From the NCBI RefSeq assembly GCF_000820165.1, contig NZ_CDDD01000074.1:22015-86014 (forward strand): DNA of 64,000 nucleotides. The letters are read 5' to 3'. The position numbers were made by a program, and so were the translations under genes. Origin of the DNA: Aeromonas taiwanensis. Its GTDB lineage: Bacteria; Pseudomonadota; Gammaproteobacteria; Enterobacterales; Aeromonadaceae. Positions 39,469 through 48,424 of the stretch are shown piece by piece; within the stretch, counting starts at the first letter, position 1; each line of letters opens with the position of its first letter. The notes beneath the pieces are model-generated. The model had not been told where the DNA came from. It searched no databases and worked only from the letters and a program-made list of their open reading frames with translations.

Positions 39469-40022
39469 TGGCTCAGGGTCTCCAGTTGCAGGCGGTAGTT
39501 GAACACGTGCTGTTGCAGGCTGACCGGCTCGCGCACGCCAGCGGCGTCGCGATAGCGGATCTCGGTGACCAGGGCGCCATCGGGGGCGTGCAGCCGGCGC
39601 GTCAGTCCATCGTCTTGCAGCGTCCAGCCCGGCGGCAGCTGCGGCTGCCAGCTTGCCAGCGGCCAGTAGCAGAGCATCACGTCCGCCAGCACCTGGCTCA
39701 CCGGCGGCATACCGCCGGTGAGCAGCGGGCTGAGCTGCTCGGTCGCAATACCCTGCTGGTCATAGCGCACCCGGAACAGCCGCACCCCGCTCGGCGTGAG
39801 GCCCACCAGGGTCAGCTGGCGACCGTCCGCCTCCAGCACCGTCATCAGCTGGTGAGTGCTCCCCCCCACGCTGGCGGTCAGCAGCTGCTGGCGATAGAAG
39901 GGGGTGGCCAGCACGGGGGCCGGCAGCGTCATGACGGTCCCCTTGTCGAGATAGGCGGTGGGGGTCGGCTGGCTGCTGCAGCCCACCAGCAACAGGGTGA
40001 AGAGGATGAACAGGGTTCTCAT
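39465..40022 (-). CDS. apeN: APE cluster DUF3261-like lipoprotein (ApeN-like)
   Basis: A 185-residue lipoprotein with signal peptide and lipobox LLVGC (Cys15; Ser at +2, so outer-membrane sorting is expected). The rest is a compact beta-rich domain (GWTLQDDGLTRRLHAPDGAL). A lipoprotein of this kind sits between the MMPL exporter and the ketosynthase in APE clusters and is thought to take part in delivering the lipid to the outer membrane; that role is inference. Coupled by 4-nt overlaps on both sides. Confidence 0.8.
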   Translation of the reverse strand: MRTLFILFTLLLVGCSSQPTPTAYLDKGTVMTLPAPVLATPFYRQQLLTASVGGSTHQLMTVLEADGRQLTLVGLTPSGVRLFRVRYDQQGIATEQLSPLLTGGMPPVSQVLADVMLCYWPLASWQPQLPPGWTLQDDGLTRRLHAPDGALVTEIRYRDAAGVREPVSLQQHVFNYRLQLETLSQ

Positions 40023-42433
40023 TGTGGCGTTGGCTCCCGATTCTCCTGCCCAGGGGATGGCGGCGCCTGGATGGCGCCATCCTGCCCCACCCGATCCAGC
40101 ACCAGGGGAGAGAGCAGGAATGCAGTAAAGATACCGCCGCTCAGCACCAGGCCAAAGCCCGCGATGGCGGGGGTGTGACTCAGCGCCAGCAGACCGAAGG
40201 CCAGCTGGGTGGTGAGGTTGGCCAGCAGGATGGCGAGCAGGGTGGAACTCTGGCGCGCCACCCCGCTGCCGCTATGGGCGAAGAAGAGGCCGTAGTCGAT
40301 GCCGATGCCGAAGATGAGGCTGAGCGCCAGCACCCCGAACAGGGTGAGCGGCTGACCACAGGTGGCGAGCAGCGCCAGCCCCATGGCCAGCGCAATCAGG
40401 TTGACCAGCAGCACCCGGGCCGCCCGGGCCGCCCCCATCCGCCGCCACAGCAGCAGGGCCACCAGCGCGATGGCCACCGCCAGCAACTCCGCCAGCTTGA
40501 CGCGGTAGTGGGCGAACAGCTGGCTCCACTCGCTGCGCTGATCCTGCCAGTAGACCCCGGGCTCGGTCGCCGCCAGCGCCGTCAGGGCCCCTTCGTCTGT
40601 CACCCCCACCAGGGGCACCCAGATGGCGACGCGGCCGTCGCTCGCCGCGTGCCACAGCAGGCGGCTCCCCTCGCTGACCGGGCTGGCCAGCCAGGCCGCC
40701 GGGGTCAACCAGTCGGGTTCCCGAACAGGCGCCTGCACCGGCACGCCGGCCGCCTTGAGCCGGCTCACCACCTCGGGCAGCAGGGTGCGGATGGCGGCGG
40801 CGTCCTCCTGCTGGCGCGCCAGGGAGGGCAACCAGCGGTCGAGGGAGACGAACTCCTGCAGCGCACCGCGTGCCTTCAACGCGGCCAGGAGGCCGTGGAG
40901 CCGCTCCAGCCGTTGCAGTGCCTGCTCGCCGTCCGCTCCCGTCACCAGGAGGCCCTGCATGCCCCCCTGCTGGCCGGTGAGCGCCTGGATCCTGCGCTCC
41001 TGCCCCTGCAGCTCCGCCGGCAGGGGCTGCAACCGGCGGATGTCGTCATCCACCTGCAGCCGGCTGACGCCGAGGGCGGCCAGCACCAGACAGCAGAGCG
41101 GCAGAACGATACGCACCAGCGGGCGTTGCTGCCAGGCCAGCAGCCAGCCCTGCAGCCAGCGCTGGCCCCAAAGCGGCCTTGTCGGCAGCGGGCCGACCCA
41201 GCGCGGGAACAGGCAGAGCACGGTGACGAAGGCGCTGAACAACCCCGCCAGGGCGCACACCGCCAGCTGCTGCAACCCCGGGAAGGGGGCGAACCAGAGC
41301 AGGCCATACCCTATCAGGGTGGTCAGCACCGCGAGCGAGAGGGTAGGCAGCAACTTGAGCCGGGTCTGGTGGGGCGTCTCGTCGTCGCCGTGCAGCCGCC
41401 GCTCGCACAAGAAGTGGATGGCGTAGTCGATGGCGATGCCGATGAGGCTGCTGCTGATGACCAGGGTGAAGACGTGGATCTCGCCGAACAGGAGCAGCAC
41501 GGTGCCGAGCCCCCACATCAGCCCAACGCCGATGGGCAGCAGGGAGAGCAGCAGCGCCCGGGTGGAGCGGAACACGCCCCAGATGAGCAGGATGACCCCG
41601 ACCATGGAGCCCAGCCCTATGGTGGAGATGTCCTGCTGGGCCAGGTTGCTGGCGTGCTGGCTGTAGAAGAGGGTGCCCCGGCGCAGCAGCTCGGTGCCGG
41701 GATAGGCGTCGGCGAGCCGTTGTTCGGCCCCGGCCAGCGCGCTCAGCAGCGCCTGGTTGCGCTGGATGTCGAAGGCGGAGAGATCCAGCTCGGCCCGGAT
41801 CATGTACCAGTCGCGCCCCCCCTTGTCCCGGCTCACCAGCCAGCCCTCCTTGAGCTGCATGGGGCCGCCGGCCTCGGCCAGCACCCCGGCCCGGGTCAGG
41901 AGCAGAGGGTCGCTCTGCCACTCGGCACGGGAGACGCCGCCGAAGGGGGAGTAGATCTGGCCGAGCACCCACTGGCTCCACCCCTCGGCGCCCCCGGCGA
42001 GGCGCGTCCGGCTCGCAGGATCCAGCCGCTGCCAGGCCAGGGCATGCAGATAGGCCTGCCAGGCGGGGGCCAGCTCGGGCTGCTCCCCCTTGATGCGGGA
42101 CAGGGCAGGCAGCGTGCCAAGCTGCTGCGCCCAGAAGGTGGCGGCGGCGCGCCCGTCCTGGCCGGCGGGCAGGCTCAGCATCCAGACCAGCTGGCGGTCG
42201 AGCTGCTGCAGCAGACCCTGCTGCAGTGCCGGGTCCAGATCGCTGCGGGACTCGTGGGGCAGCAGATCCATCAGGCTGGTGTTGATGCGGCTGTGGGGCA
42301 GCTGCCAGGCGAGCACCGCCGCCAGCAGCAGGCAGAGCCCGATCCAGACAGTGCCGAGCCGGCGCCAGGTGGTTTCAGCGTGCAGCAAGGCGGGCTCTCC
42401 TCCTGGAGGGGGCACCAGAGTACGCGCGGGCAC
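40019..42433 (-). CDS. apeM: APE cluster MMPL/RND-type lipid exporter (ApeM-like)
   Basis: An 804-residue inner-membrane protein of the MMPL branch of the RND superfamily: TM1 (about residues 26-46), a large periplasmic loop, a block of five helices (about 265-420; IGIAIDYAIHFLCERRLHGD), a second loop, and a second block (about 640-785; LIFGIGIDYGLFFAHSGSG). It would move the finished polyene lipid across or out of the inner membrane, with the LolA-like protein encoded next to it. The start is a GTG that overlaps the preceding stop as TAGTG. Confidence 0.9.
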   Translation of the reverse strand: MPARTLVPPPGGEPALLHAETTWRRLGTVWIGLCLLLAAVLAWQLPHSRINTSLMDLLPHESRSDLDPALQQGLLQQLDRQLVWMLSLPAGQDGRAAATFWAQQLGTLPALSRIKGEQPELAPAWQAYLHALAWQRLDPASRTRLAGGAEGWSQWVLGQIYSPFGGVSRAEWQSDPLLLTRAGVLAEAGGPMQLKEGWLVSRDKGGRDWYMIRAELDLSAFDIQRNQALLSALAGAEQRLADAYPGTELLRRGTLFYSQHASNLAQQDISTIGLGSMVGVILLIWGVFRSTRALLLSLLPIGVGLMWGLGTVLLLFGEIHVFTLVISSSLIGIAIDYAIHFLCERRLHGDDETPHQTRLKLLPTLSLAVLTTLIGYGLLWFAPFPGLQQLAVCALAGLFSAFVTVLCLFPRWVGPLPTRPLWGQRWLQGWLLAWQQRPLVRIVLPLCCLVLAALGVSRLQVDDDIRRLQPLPAELQGQERRIQALTGQQGGMQGLLVTGADGEQALQRLERLHGLLAALKARGALQEFVSLDRWLPSLARQQEDAAAIRTLLPEVVSRLKAAGVPVQAPVREPDWLTPAAWLASPVSEGSRLLWHAASDGRVAIWVPLVGVTDEGALTALAATEPGVYWQDQRSEWSQLFAHYRVKLAELLAVAIALVALLLWRRMGAARAARVLLVNLIALAMGLALLATCGQPLTLFGVLALSLIFGIGIDYGLFFAHSGSGVARQSSTLLAILLANLTTQLAFGLLALSHTPAIAGFGLVLSGGIFTAFLLSPLVLDRVGQDGAIQAPPSPGQENREPTPQ

Positions 42434-43035
42434 TAGTGGGCAACAAAGCGGGCCTGCTCCTCAGGGGTCAGCGGCAGGGGGCGCTCGCGCCAGGCGCTGA
42501 AACGGATGCGGGTGCTGTCACCCTGCCGGTCTTCGATAAGCAGCTGATCCAGCTGCCCCTGGCCGCTCAGGGTGAGGCTGGCGAACACCTTGTCGAGCGG
42601 CGCCTGGCTTGGCACCAGCACCAGCTGCCAGCCCGCCTCAGTGCTGTGAAAATCGATGGTGAAGTAGCGGCCCAGGGTCACCTCGTCCGAGCCGAACAGC
42701 GCCAGCAGCATCTGGCTGAACTCCAGCAGCTGGGGGTTGTCGATGACGGTGGCGGGCTGGCCCGCCATCTGCTGCACCATGCGCGTCGGCGTCAGGGTGA
42801 GGGTCAGGGGGAAGGGCTTCTGCTGCTGCCACCAGAGCCCCAGATCGCGCACCAGCAGCAGCTCGCCGGAAGCCCTGAGGGGCTGGCTCAGCCCCGCCAC
42901 CTGTTTCTCCTGCTCGAATCGGGCCTCCTTGGCCTGGCTCAGGGCGAGCAGCTGCTGCACCTCGGCCCGGCTCAGGGGCGCCGCCTGCAGCGGCCACACC
43001 AGCAGCAGGAGCAAGCCGGCCGCCAACCGCGTCAT
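42433..43035 (-). CDS. apeL: APE cluster LolA-like outer-membrane carrier protein (ApeL-like)
   Basis: A 200-residue periplasmic protein with a signal peptide (MTRLAAGLLLLLVWPLQA) and a LolA-type half-barrel pattern (ASGELLLVRDLGLWWQQQKP, FTIDFHSTEAGWQLVLVPSQ). LolA carries hydrophobic lipoproteins across the periplasm; this dedicated paralogue is expected to shuttle the aryl polyene lipid. ATG 43035 is used; an upstream GTG at 43047 overlapping the apeK stop is an alternative. Confidence 0.85.
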   Translation of the reverse strand: MTRLAAGLLLLLVWPLQAAPLSRAEVQQLLALSQAKEARFEQEKQVAGLSQPLRASGELLLVRDLGLWWQQQKPFPLTLTLTPTRMVQQMAGQPATVIDNPQLLEFSQMLLALFGSDEVTLGRYFTIDFHSTEAGWQLVLVPSQAPLDKVFASLTLSGQGQLDQLLIEDRQGDSTRIRFSAWRERPLPLTPEEQARFVAH

Positions 43036-43043
43036 CACGGGGG

Positions 43044-43469
43044 TCACTCGCTCACCCCCAGCTTGTCCAGCAGCACCCTGGGGGAGGCCAGGCACATCTC
43101 GCCGCTCGCCTTGTTCACCGCCACCTGGATGCTGTACCCCTTGCTGGTGCGCACGCCGCTCTTCGCATCGAACAGCTCGTACTCGATCTTCAGCCGGTTC
43201 TGGTATTCGCACAGCCGCGCCTCGACCCGCACTTTCTGGCCAAAGCGCAGGGGCGCCATGTACTTGAGCCGCAGATCGATGATGGGCCAGAGGTAGCCGG
43301 ACGCATCCATCTGCGGATAGTTGTAATCGATCTGCTCGAGCAGGGCGCAGCGGGCCAGCTCGATGTAACGGACGTAGTGGCCATGCCAGGCGACCGCCAT
43401 CATGTCCACGTCGTGAAACGGGATCTCCACCTCGATGCTGTGGCTGATCATCCAGGGTTCAGCTGACAT
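43044..43469 (-). CDS. apeK: APE cluster 4HBT-type thioesterase (ApeK-like)
   Basis: A 141-residue hotdog thioesterase. The active-site segment HDVDMMAVAWHGHYVRYIEL has the 4-hydroxybenzoyl-CoA/YbgC pattern, with the catalytic Asp at the start of the motif. It may release or proofread acyl-ACP intermediates. The 5' end overlaps the end of the ammonia-lyase gene by 11 nt. Confidence 0.85.
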   Translation of the reverse strand: MSAEPWMISHSIEVEIPFHDVDMMAVAWHGHYVRYIELARCALLEQIDYNYPQMDASGYLWPIIDLRLKYMAPLRFGQKVRVEARLCEYQNRLKIEYELFDAKSGVRTSKGYSIQVAVNKASGEMCLASPRVLLDKLGVSE

Positions 43470-45027
43470 GTTTCGACTCTCCGTAAAACTGATAGTGGCG
43501 CCCCTGCAAGCGGGCGATCAGGGCCCTGAGCTCCTGCTCCAGGGGCCTGTCCTCCACCAGTGGCGGGTGATCCACCCTCACCGCGAGCACCGTCTCGCGC
43601 AGGGGCTGGCTCAGGGTCTCCAGGCCGTGTTGCCGGGCACTCAGGCGCAGCTCCACCCCCTGCACCGCCGCCAGCAGGCAGGCGGCCCCCACCTGCTCGC
43701 TCAGGGTCAGCACCCGCAGGGCATCCCGCGCCGCTATGGTCCCCATGCTCACCTTGTCCTGGTTGTGGCATTCGGTGGAGCGGGAGAAGACGCTGGCGGG
43801 CATGGTCAGCTTGAGGGCCTCGGCGGTCCAGGCCGAGACGCCGATCTGCACCGCCTTGAAACCGTGGTTGATCATGCAGCGCTCGCCGCTGGCGCCGGAG
43901 AGGTTGCTCGGCAGGCCGCCGTTGAACTTGGAGTCCACCAGCTGGGCCAGCTGGCGATCCAGCAGGTCGGCCAGGTTCGCCACGGCCGCCTTCATGCTGT
44001 CCATGGCCATGGCGATGTGGCCGCCGTAGAAGTGGCCGCCGTGCATCACGTGCTCCTCTTCGCCATCGATCAGCGGGTTGTCGTTGGCGCTGTTGAGCTC
44101 GTTCTCGATGAGCTGGCGCCACCAGGGCAGGCTGTCGGCCACCACGCCGATGACGTGGGGGGCGCAGCGCAATGAGTATCTGTCCTGCAGCCGGTCGCTG
44201 TGGCGCGGCAACTCCCCCGCCACCAGATCCTCCCTCAGCCAGGCCGCGATCCCCTGCATGCCGGGGTGGGGCTTGGCCGCAAAGAGCCGCTCGTCGAAGT
44301 GGAAGGCGTTGCCCCCCATGGCCACGCTCACCAGGGCGGTGATCCGGGTCGCCAGCCGCATCAGGTACTCGGTGCGGGCATAGGCGAGGCAGGCCAGGGC
44401 CGTCATCACCGAGGTGCCGTTCATGAGCGCCAGCCCCTCTTTCGGGCGCAGGCGAAGCGGCGTCACCCCCAGCTCGGCGTAAACCTCGGCGGTGCTTGCC
44501 AGCTGTCCATGCCGATGGAGTTCACGCTCCCCCACCAGCACGGCAGCCACGTAGGAGAGCGGGGTGAGATCGCCGCTGGCACCGACCGATCCCTCCTGCG
44601 GGATGCGCGGCACCAGATCCTGCTCCAGCAGCCAGCAGAGACGCTCGAGCAGTGCCGGGCTGACCCCGGAGACCCCCTGCGCCAGGGAGCAGAGCCGGGT
44701 GGCGAGCACGGCGCGGCCGGCATCGAGGGGGAGATCCTCCCCCAGCCCGCAACCGTGGAAGCGGGTCAGGTGCAGCGGCAGCTCGGCCACCAGGGCGGGG
44801 GGCACGGCCCGGGTCACCGAATCGCCGTAGCCCGTGGTCACCCCGTAGATGACTCCCTCTTCGGCCAGCAGGCGGTCGAGGAAGTCGGCGCCCCGCTGGA
44901 TGCGGGCCATGAAGGCGGGATCCGGGTTCAATGCGGGGATGGCACGGCGCTCGGCCAGGGCCACCACGTCTTCGATGGTCAGCGGCTTCGCGCCGAAGAC
45001 AACCCGTCTCATCTCACTCTTGTTCAT
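43459..45027 (-). CDS. Aromatic amino acid ammonia-lyase family enzyme in the APE cluster
   Basis: A 522-residue member of the HAL/PAL/TAL family that makes its MIO prosthetic group from Ala150-Ser151-Gly152 (GSVGASGDLTPLSY). The conserved substrate Tyr is in IYGVTTGYGDS (Tyr61). The selectivity pair is Phe90-His91 (LTRFHGCGLG), neither the Ser-His of histidine lyases, the His-Leu/His-Gln of known tyrosine lyases, nor the Phe-Leu of phenylalanine lyases. In the cluster it would make a cinnamic-acid-type starter (for example 4-coumarate from tyrosine) for ApeH. Fourteen- and 11-nt overlaps bind it to apeJ and apeK. The alternative start at 45012 would remove the first overlap. True substrate unproven. 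Confidence 0.88.
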   Translation of the reverse strand: MNKSEMRRVVFGAKPLTIEDVVALAERRAIPALNPDPAFMARIQRGADFLDRLLAEEGVIYGVTTGYGDSVTRAVPPALVAELPLHLTRFHGCGLGEDLPLDAGRAVLATRLCSLAQGVSGVSPALLERLCWLLEQDLVPRIPQEGSVGASGDLTPLSYVAAVLVGERELHRHGQLASTAEVYAELGVTPLRLRPKEGLALMNGTSVMTALACLAYARTEYLMRLATRITALVSVAMGGNAFHFDERLFAAKPHPGMQGIAAWLREDLVAGELPRHSDRLQDRYSLRCAPHVIGVVADSLPWWRQLIENELNSANDNPLIDGEEEHVMHGGHFYGGHIAMAMDSMKAAVANLADLLDRQLAQLVDSKFNGGLPSNLSGASGERCMINHGFKAVQIGVSAWTAEALKLTMPASVFSRSTECHNQDKVSMGTIAARDALRVLTLSEQVGAACLLAAVQGVELRLSARQHGLETLSQPLRETVLAVRVDHPPLVEDRPLEQELRALIARLQGRHYQFYGESKHVS

Positions 45028-46717
45028 CGGTCAGCCGCCAGAAATCAAAAAAGTTGAACCAGTCCAGGGGAGCGTGCAGGCAGTGATGCTGCAGGCGATC
45101 GGCATAGGCCTGTACCCGGGATGCGAGAATCTCCTGACGCCCCTGCCGTGGCAGGGGCTGGCCATCGGCAAAGGGCTCGAAATGCACCCGAAAGCGCCCC
45201 TGCTCCTTGAGGCCGAACAGCAGGTAGACGGGGCAACCCAGCACGCTGCTGAGCACGAAGGGGCCGAGGGGAAAGGGCGCCGGCGCGCCGAGAAAGTCGG
45301 CCCAGATCACCCGCTTCTCCCGGGTCACCGAGGTGCGATCCCCGACGATCACCACCCACTCCCCCTGATCCAGCTTCTCCTTGAGCAGGATGGCGGTATC
45401 GGCCCCCAGCTCCTGCACCTGAATGAGGTTGAGGTGCGAATCCGGGTTGATCTGCTTGAGCAGGGCGTTGAAGCGGGCCGCGTGGCGGGTGAACACCAGC
45501 GCATTGATGCGCAGCCCCCGCTTGCGACTGCCGAGGGCCCGGCACAGCTCCAGATCGCCAAGGTGAGAACCCAGCAGCAGGACCCCCTTGCCGCTGGTGA
45601 TGGCGGCCTGGTAGTGCTCAGCCCCCACCAGTTCAACCTGCTGCTCTGTGATATCCCCGCGCCAGCCCGCCAGCTTGTCGAGGGCCGCTTCGCCAAAGCG
45701 CAGGAAGTGGCGAAAGCTCGATCTCGGCTCGGCGGGCAGCGCCACGCCGCGCTCGCCGGCGAAGGCCTCGAGTCGTGCCAGATAGGCCTGGGAGGCCTCC
45801 CGCTGGGCGCGACCGGTCAGCCAGAAGTAGCCGATGACCGGATAGAGCAGCAGGGAAAATCCGCGCCGCCCCAACAGACGATAGCTGGCCAGCATGATCT
45901 GCATGCCGAGCAGCGAGCCCCGCTCCGGGGTGCGCGACCAGTGAGTGCGTCGCTCGCGCCACAGCCGGGTCAACCGGGCGCCGAGACGGGCGGGCCAGCG
46001 GCAGAGGCGCAGCAGCAGATCCCACAGCAGGCGGCACACCAGCCGGGTGTGCATCCAGGAGATGTCGAGGTTGTCGCGAAAAAGCCGGAAGTGGGAGCGG
46101 CCGTCGACGGGGTAGATCACCCGGGTCGGCACGAAGCGCATCGGCACCCCGGTCCAATGGAGGCGCACCATCACCTCGGTGTCAAAATCCATCCGCCGGC
46201 CGAGAGCCACCCGCTCCAGCAGGGCGCAGGTGGGTGCCAGCGGATAGACCCGAAAGCCGCACATGCTGTCCTTGATGGCGAACGACAGCGTCTCTATCCA
46301 GACCCAGACATGGGTGATATAGCGGCCGTAGAGGCGCCCCTTGGGCACGGAGTCGTCGTAGAGCGGGCGGCCGGAGACGAGCGCCGCCGGGTGCTGGCGC
46401 GCCTCATCCAGCAGGGCTGGCAGGTCGGCGAGATCGTGCTGGCCGTCGGCATCCACCTGCAGGGCGTGGCTGAAGCCGAGCTCATGGGCGCGGCGCAGCC
46501 CCGTCATCACGGCGCCCCCCTTGCCCTGGTTGTGGGGATGGCGCAGCAGGGTGACCCAGGGGTGCTGGGCGGCCAGCGCATCGAGCGCGGCGGCGGCGAC
46601 GGGCTCGCTGCCATCGTCGACCAGCAGGCAGGGCAGTCCGAATTCGGCCAGCCGCGCCAACACGGCGGCCAGCGGCTCGGCATGGTTGTAACAGGGAATC
46701 AGAATGCAGGGGTTCAT
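45014..46717 (-). CDS. apeJ: APE cluster glycosyltransferase/acyltransferase fusion (ApeJ-like)
   Basis: A 567-residue two-domain protein. Residues 1-235 are a family 2 glycosyltransferase (LIPCYNH, LVDDGSE, the metal-binding ALQVDADGQHD). Residues about 260-567 are an LpxL/HtrB-like acyltransferase with the HX4D-type motif GSHLGDLELC and a later GDRTSVTREKRV. In APE lipid assembly these would attach a sugar and an acyl chain to the polyene, producing the membrane lipid form. It overlaps apeI by 4 nt and the ammonia-lyase gene by 14 nt. Confidence 0.88.
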   Translation of the reverse strand: MNPCILIPCYNHAEPLAAVLARLAEFGLPCLLVDDGSEPVAAAALDALAAQHPWVTLLRHPHNQGKGGAVMTGLRRAHELGFSHALQVDADGQHDLADLPALLDEARQHPAALVSGRPLYDDSVPKGRLYGRYITHVWVWIETLSFAIKDSMCGFRVYPLAPTCALLERVALGRRMDFDTEVMVRLHWTGVPMRFVPTRVIYPVDGRSHFRLFRDNLDISWMHTRLVCRLLWDLLLRLCRWPARLGARLTRLWRERRTHWSRTPERGSLLGMQIMLASYRLLGRRGFSLLLYPVIGYFWLTGRAQREASQAYLARLEAFAGERGVALPAEPRSSFRHFLRFGEAALDKLAGWRGDITEQQVELVGAEHYQAAITSGKGVLLLGSHLGDLELCRALGSRKRGLRINALVFTRHAARFNALLKQINPDSHLNLIQVQELGADTAILLKEKLDQGEWVVIVGDRTSVTREKRVIWADFLGAPAPFPLGPFVLSSVLGCPVYLLFGLKEQGRFRVHFEPFADGQPLPRQGRQEILASRVQAYADRLQHHCLHAPLDWFNFFDFWRLTDEQE

Positions 46718-47070
46718 GGGATCAGGCGCACCCGTCCGCTGCTCGCCGGCTCATCCCCGAGCTGGTAGCTGAAGAGGAGCTGGCCCTTGTCCGCCTGCCA
46801 CTGCAGGCTCAGGCTGCACTCGGCCCCGGGGCGCAGCGGGCGCTGGAACTTGAGCTGATCCACCCCGTGAAACGGCAGTGTCAACTTGAGCCGGCTGGCG
46901 GCGTAGTGCATCACCCAGTGGACCTGGGTCACCCCGGGCAGCAGGGGCGCCCCGGGAAAGTGACCGGCAAACCAGGGCAGTGCGGGATCGAGTCGCAGCC
47001 GCAGGCGCACGCCATCGGCCAGTACCTCGCAACCCAGCTCGGTCGGCAGCGTGTCAGCGGGCAGGCTCAT
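46714..47070 (-). CDS. apeI: APE cluster hotdog dehydratase (ApeI-like)
   Basis: A 118-residue single hotdog domain with the FabA/FabZ-type motif WFAGHFPGAPLLPGVTQVHW, containing the catalytic His. The acidic residue normally on the long helix is replaced here by His/Trp-rich sequence (VTQVHWVMHY), so it may depend on its partner ApeP for a full active site; in characterised systems the two form a complex. It overlaps the end of apeH by 17 nt and the start of apeJ by 4. Confidence 0.85.
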   Translation of the reverse strand: MSLPADTLPTELGCEVLADGVRLRLRLDPALPWFAGHFPGAPLLPGVTQVHWVMHYAASRLKLTLPFHGVDQLKFQRPLRPGAECSLSLQWQADKGQLLFSYQLGDEPASSGRVRLIP

Positions 47071-48424
47071 CGAACAGCTCCTTGAGTTGTGGCCAGGGGC
47101 GTTTGCCCTGGGCGTTGACGGGCATCTGCTCGACCCGGCGCACGCTGCGCGGCAGGGCGACCGGTTCGAGCCAGGGGCGCAGCTGCTGGCGCAGGGCCAG
47201 GAGGAAGCGCCCCTGACCGAGCTCGTCCCAGCGGGCGGCGCCCAATTCGCTTAGCACCAGCACGGCGCCGAGGATCTGGCGATGGCCCTGTTGCAGCGCC
47301 AGCACGGCGGCCGATTCCACCTCCGCCAGGGCCTGCAGGCGCGACTCCACCTCGTCGAGGGAGATGCGCTTCTCCTCCAGCTTGACGATCCTGTCCTGAC
47401 GCCCCAGCAGCTCGAAACCCTCCTCGTGCAGGGCGATGCGGTCGGCGCAGGCCAGCCAGCCGTTCTCTTCCAGGAAGGGGGAGCGCAGCAGCAGGCCCTG
47501 ATCCGGGCCGACCCGCACCTCGACCCCGGGCAGCGCCGTCCAGGGGGTCTGCTCCTGGTGGCGTTGACGCCAGCCGATGCCGCCGGTCTCGCTGCTGCCG
47601 AAGATCTCCACCGGCAGCTGACCGAGCAGCGTCCGGGCTTGCCGGGCATCTTCCAGCTGCAGGGGGCCGCCGGAGGAGACGATCAGCCGGCAGCCGGTGG
47701 CAGGCATGGCCGGATCGAGCCGGCTCAGGAACGCAGGGGAGGCGATCAGGCACCAGGGGGCGCCTTGCGTCACCAGCTGCTCCGGATAGTCGATAGTGCG
47801 GCGATCGAACGGGCGGCCGAGAGCCAGCGGCAGCAGGATGCGAAACAGCAGGCCGTAGATGTGCTGGTGGCTGACGCTGGCCAGCACCCGGGTGCCCGCC
47901 ATCCGCTCGCCCCAGAGCGCCATCTGTACCCGCAGCTCTGCCTCCAGCTGGGGCCAGGCCTTGGGGATCGCCTTGGGCTCGCCGGTGGAGCCGGAGCTGA
48001 ACAGGGTGATATCCAGGCGCTCGGGCGCAAGATCACTGTGCGCGGCATCCAGCCCCGCGTGGGCATCGGCCAGGGGCAGCCTGAGCTGAGGCACGGGGAG
48101 CGCTGCGCCCGGCAGCTCGGCGTCGGTGAGCAGGCCGTCAAACTGCGCCTGCAGTTCCTGCAGGCCGGCCAGCCGCTGATGGCCAGGCAGGACAGCCTGA
48201 TAGCCGCCGAGGGCGCAGGCGAGCAGGGCCTGGGCAAACAGCAGGCTGTCGTCGAAGCAGAGGGCCCAGCGTGCGCCAGGCTGGCCGGCGCTCTCGTGAC
48301 GGGCCATGGCTCTGGCCAGTTGCAGGCTGGCGCGGCGCAGCTCGGCCAGGGTCACCTTCCCCTGCGGGCCGAAGGCCACCGGCTGGGCACCATCGCGCTG
48401 CCAGAGGGTCTGCAGCAGGCTCAT
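47054..48424 (-). CDS. apeH: APE cluster aryl acyl-ACP ligase / AMP-binding enzyme (ApeH-like)
   Basis: A 456-residue ANL-superfamily adenylating enzyme. The P-loop-like signature LFSSGSTGEPKAIPKAW is near residue 145; IFGSSETGGIGWR (A5) and LLGRQDRIVKLEEKRISL (A8 hinge) follow; the C-terminal Lys is in NAQGKRPWP. It would activate the aromatic starter acid and load it on an ACP. The start MSLLQTLWQRDG at 48424 overlaps the apeG stop as ATGA; the much longer open frame upstream is a shadow of apeG. Confidence 0.9.
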   Translation of the reverse strand: MSLLQTLWQRDGAQPVAFGPQGKVTLAELRRASLQLARAMARHESAGQPGARWALCFDDSLLFAQALLACALGGYQAVLPGHQRLAGLQELQAQFDGLLTDAELPGAALPVPQLRLPLADAHAGLDAAHSDLAPERLDITLFSSGSTGEPKAIPKAWPQLEAELRVQMALWGERMAGTRVLASVSHQHIYGLLFRILLPLALGRPFDRRTIDYPEQLVTQGAPWCLIASPAFLSRLDPAMPATGCRLIVSSGGPLQLEDARQARTLLGQLPVEIFGSSETGGIGWRQRHQEQTPWTALPGVEVRVGPDQGLLLRSPFLEENGWLACADRIALHEEGFELLGRQDRIVKLEEKRISLDEVESRLQALAEVESAAVLALQQGHRQILGAVLVLSELGAARWDELGQGRFLLALRQQLRPWLEPVALPRSVRRVEQMPVNAQGKRPWPQLKELFDEPAR

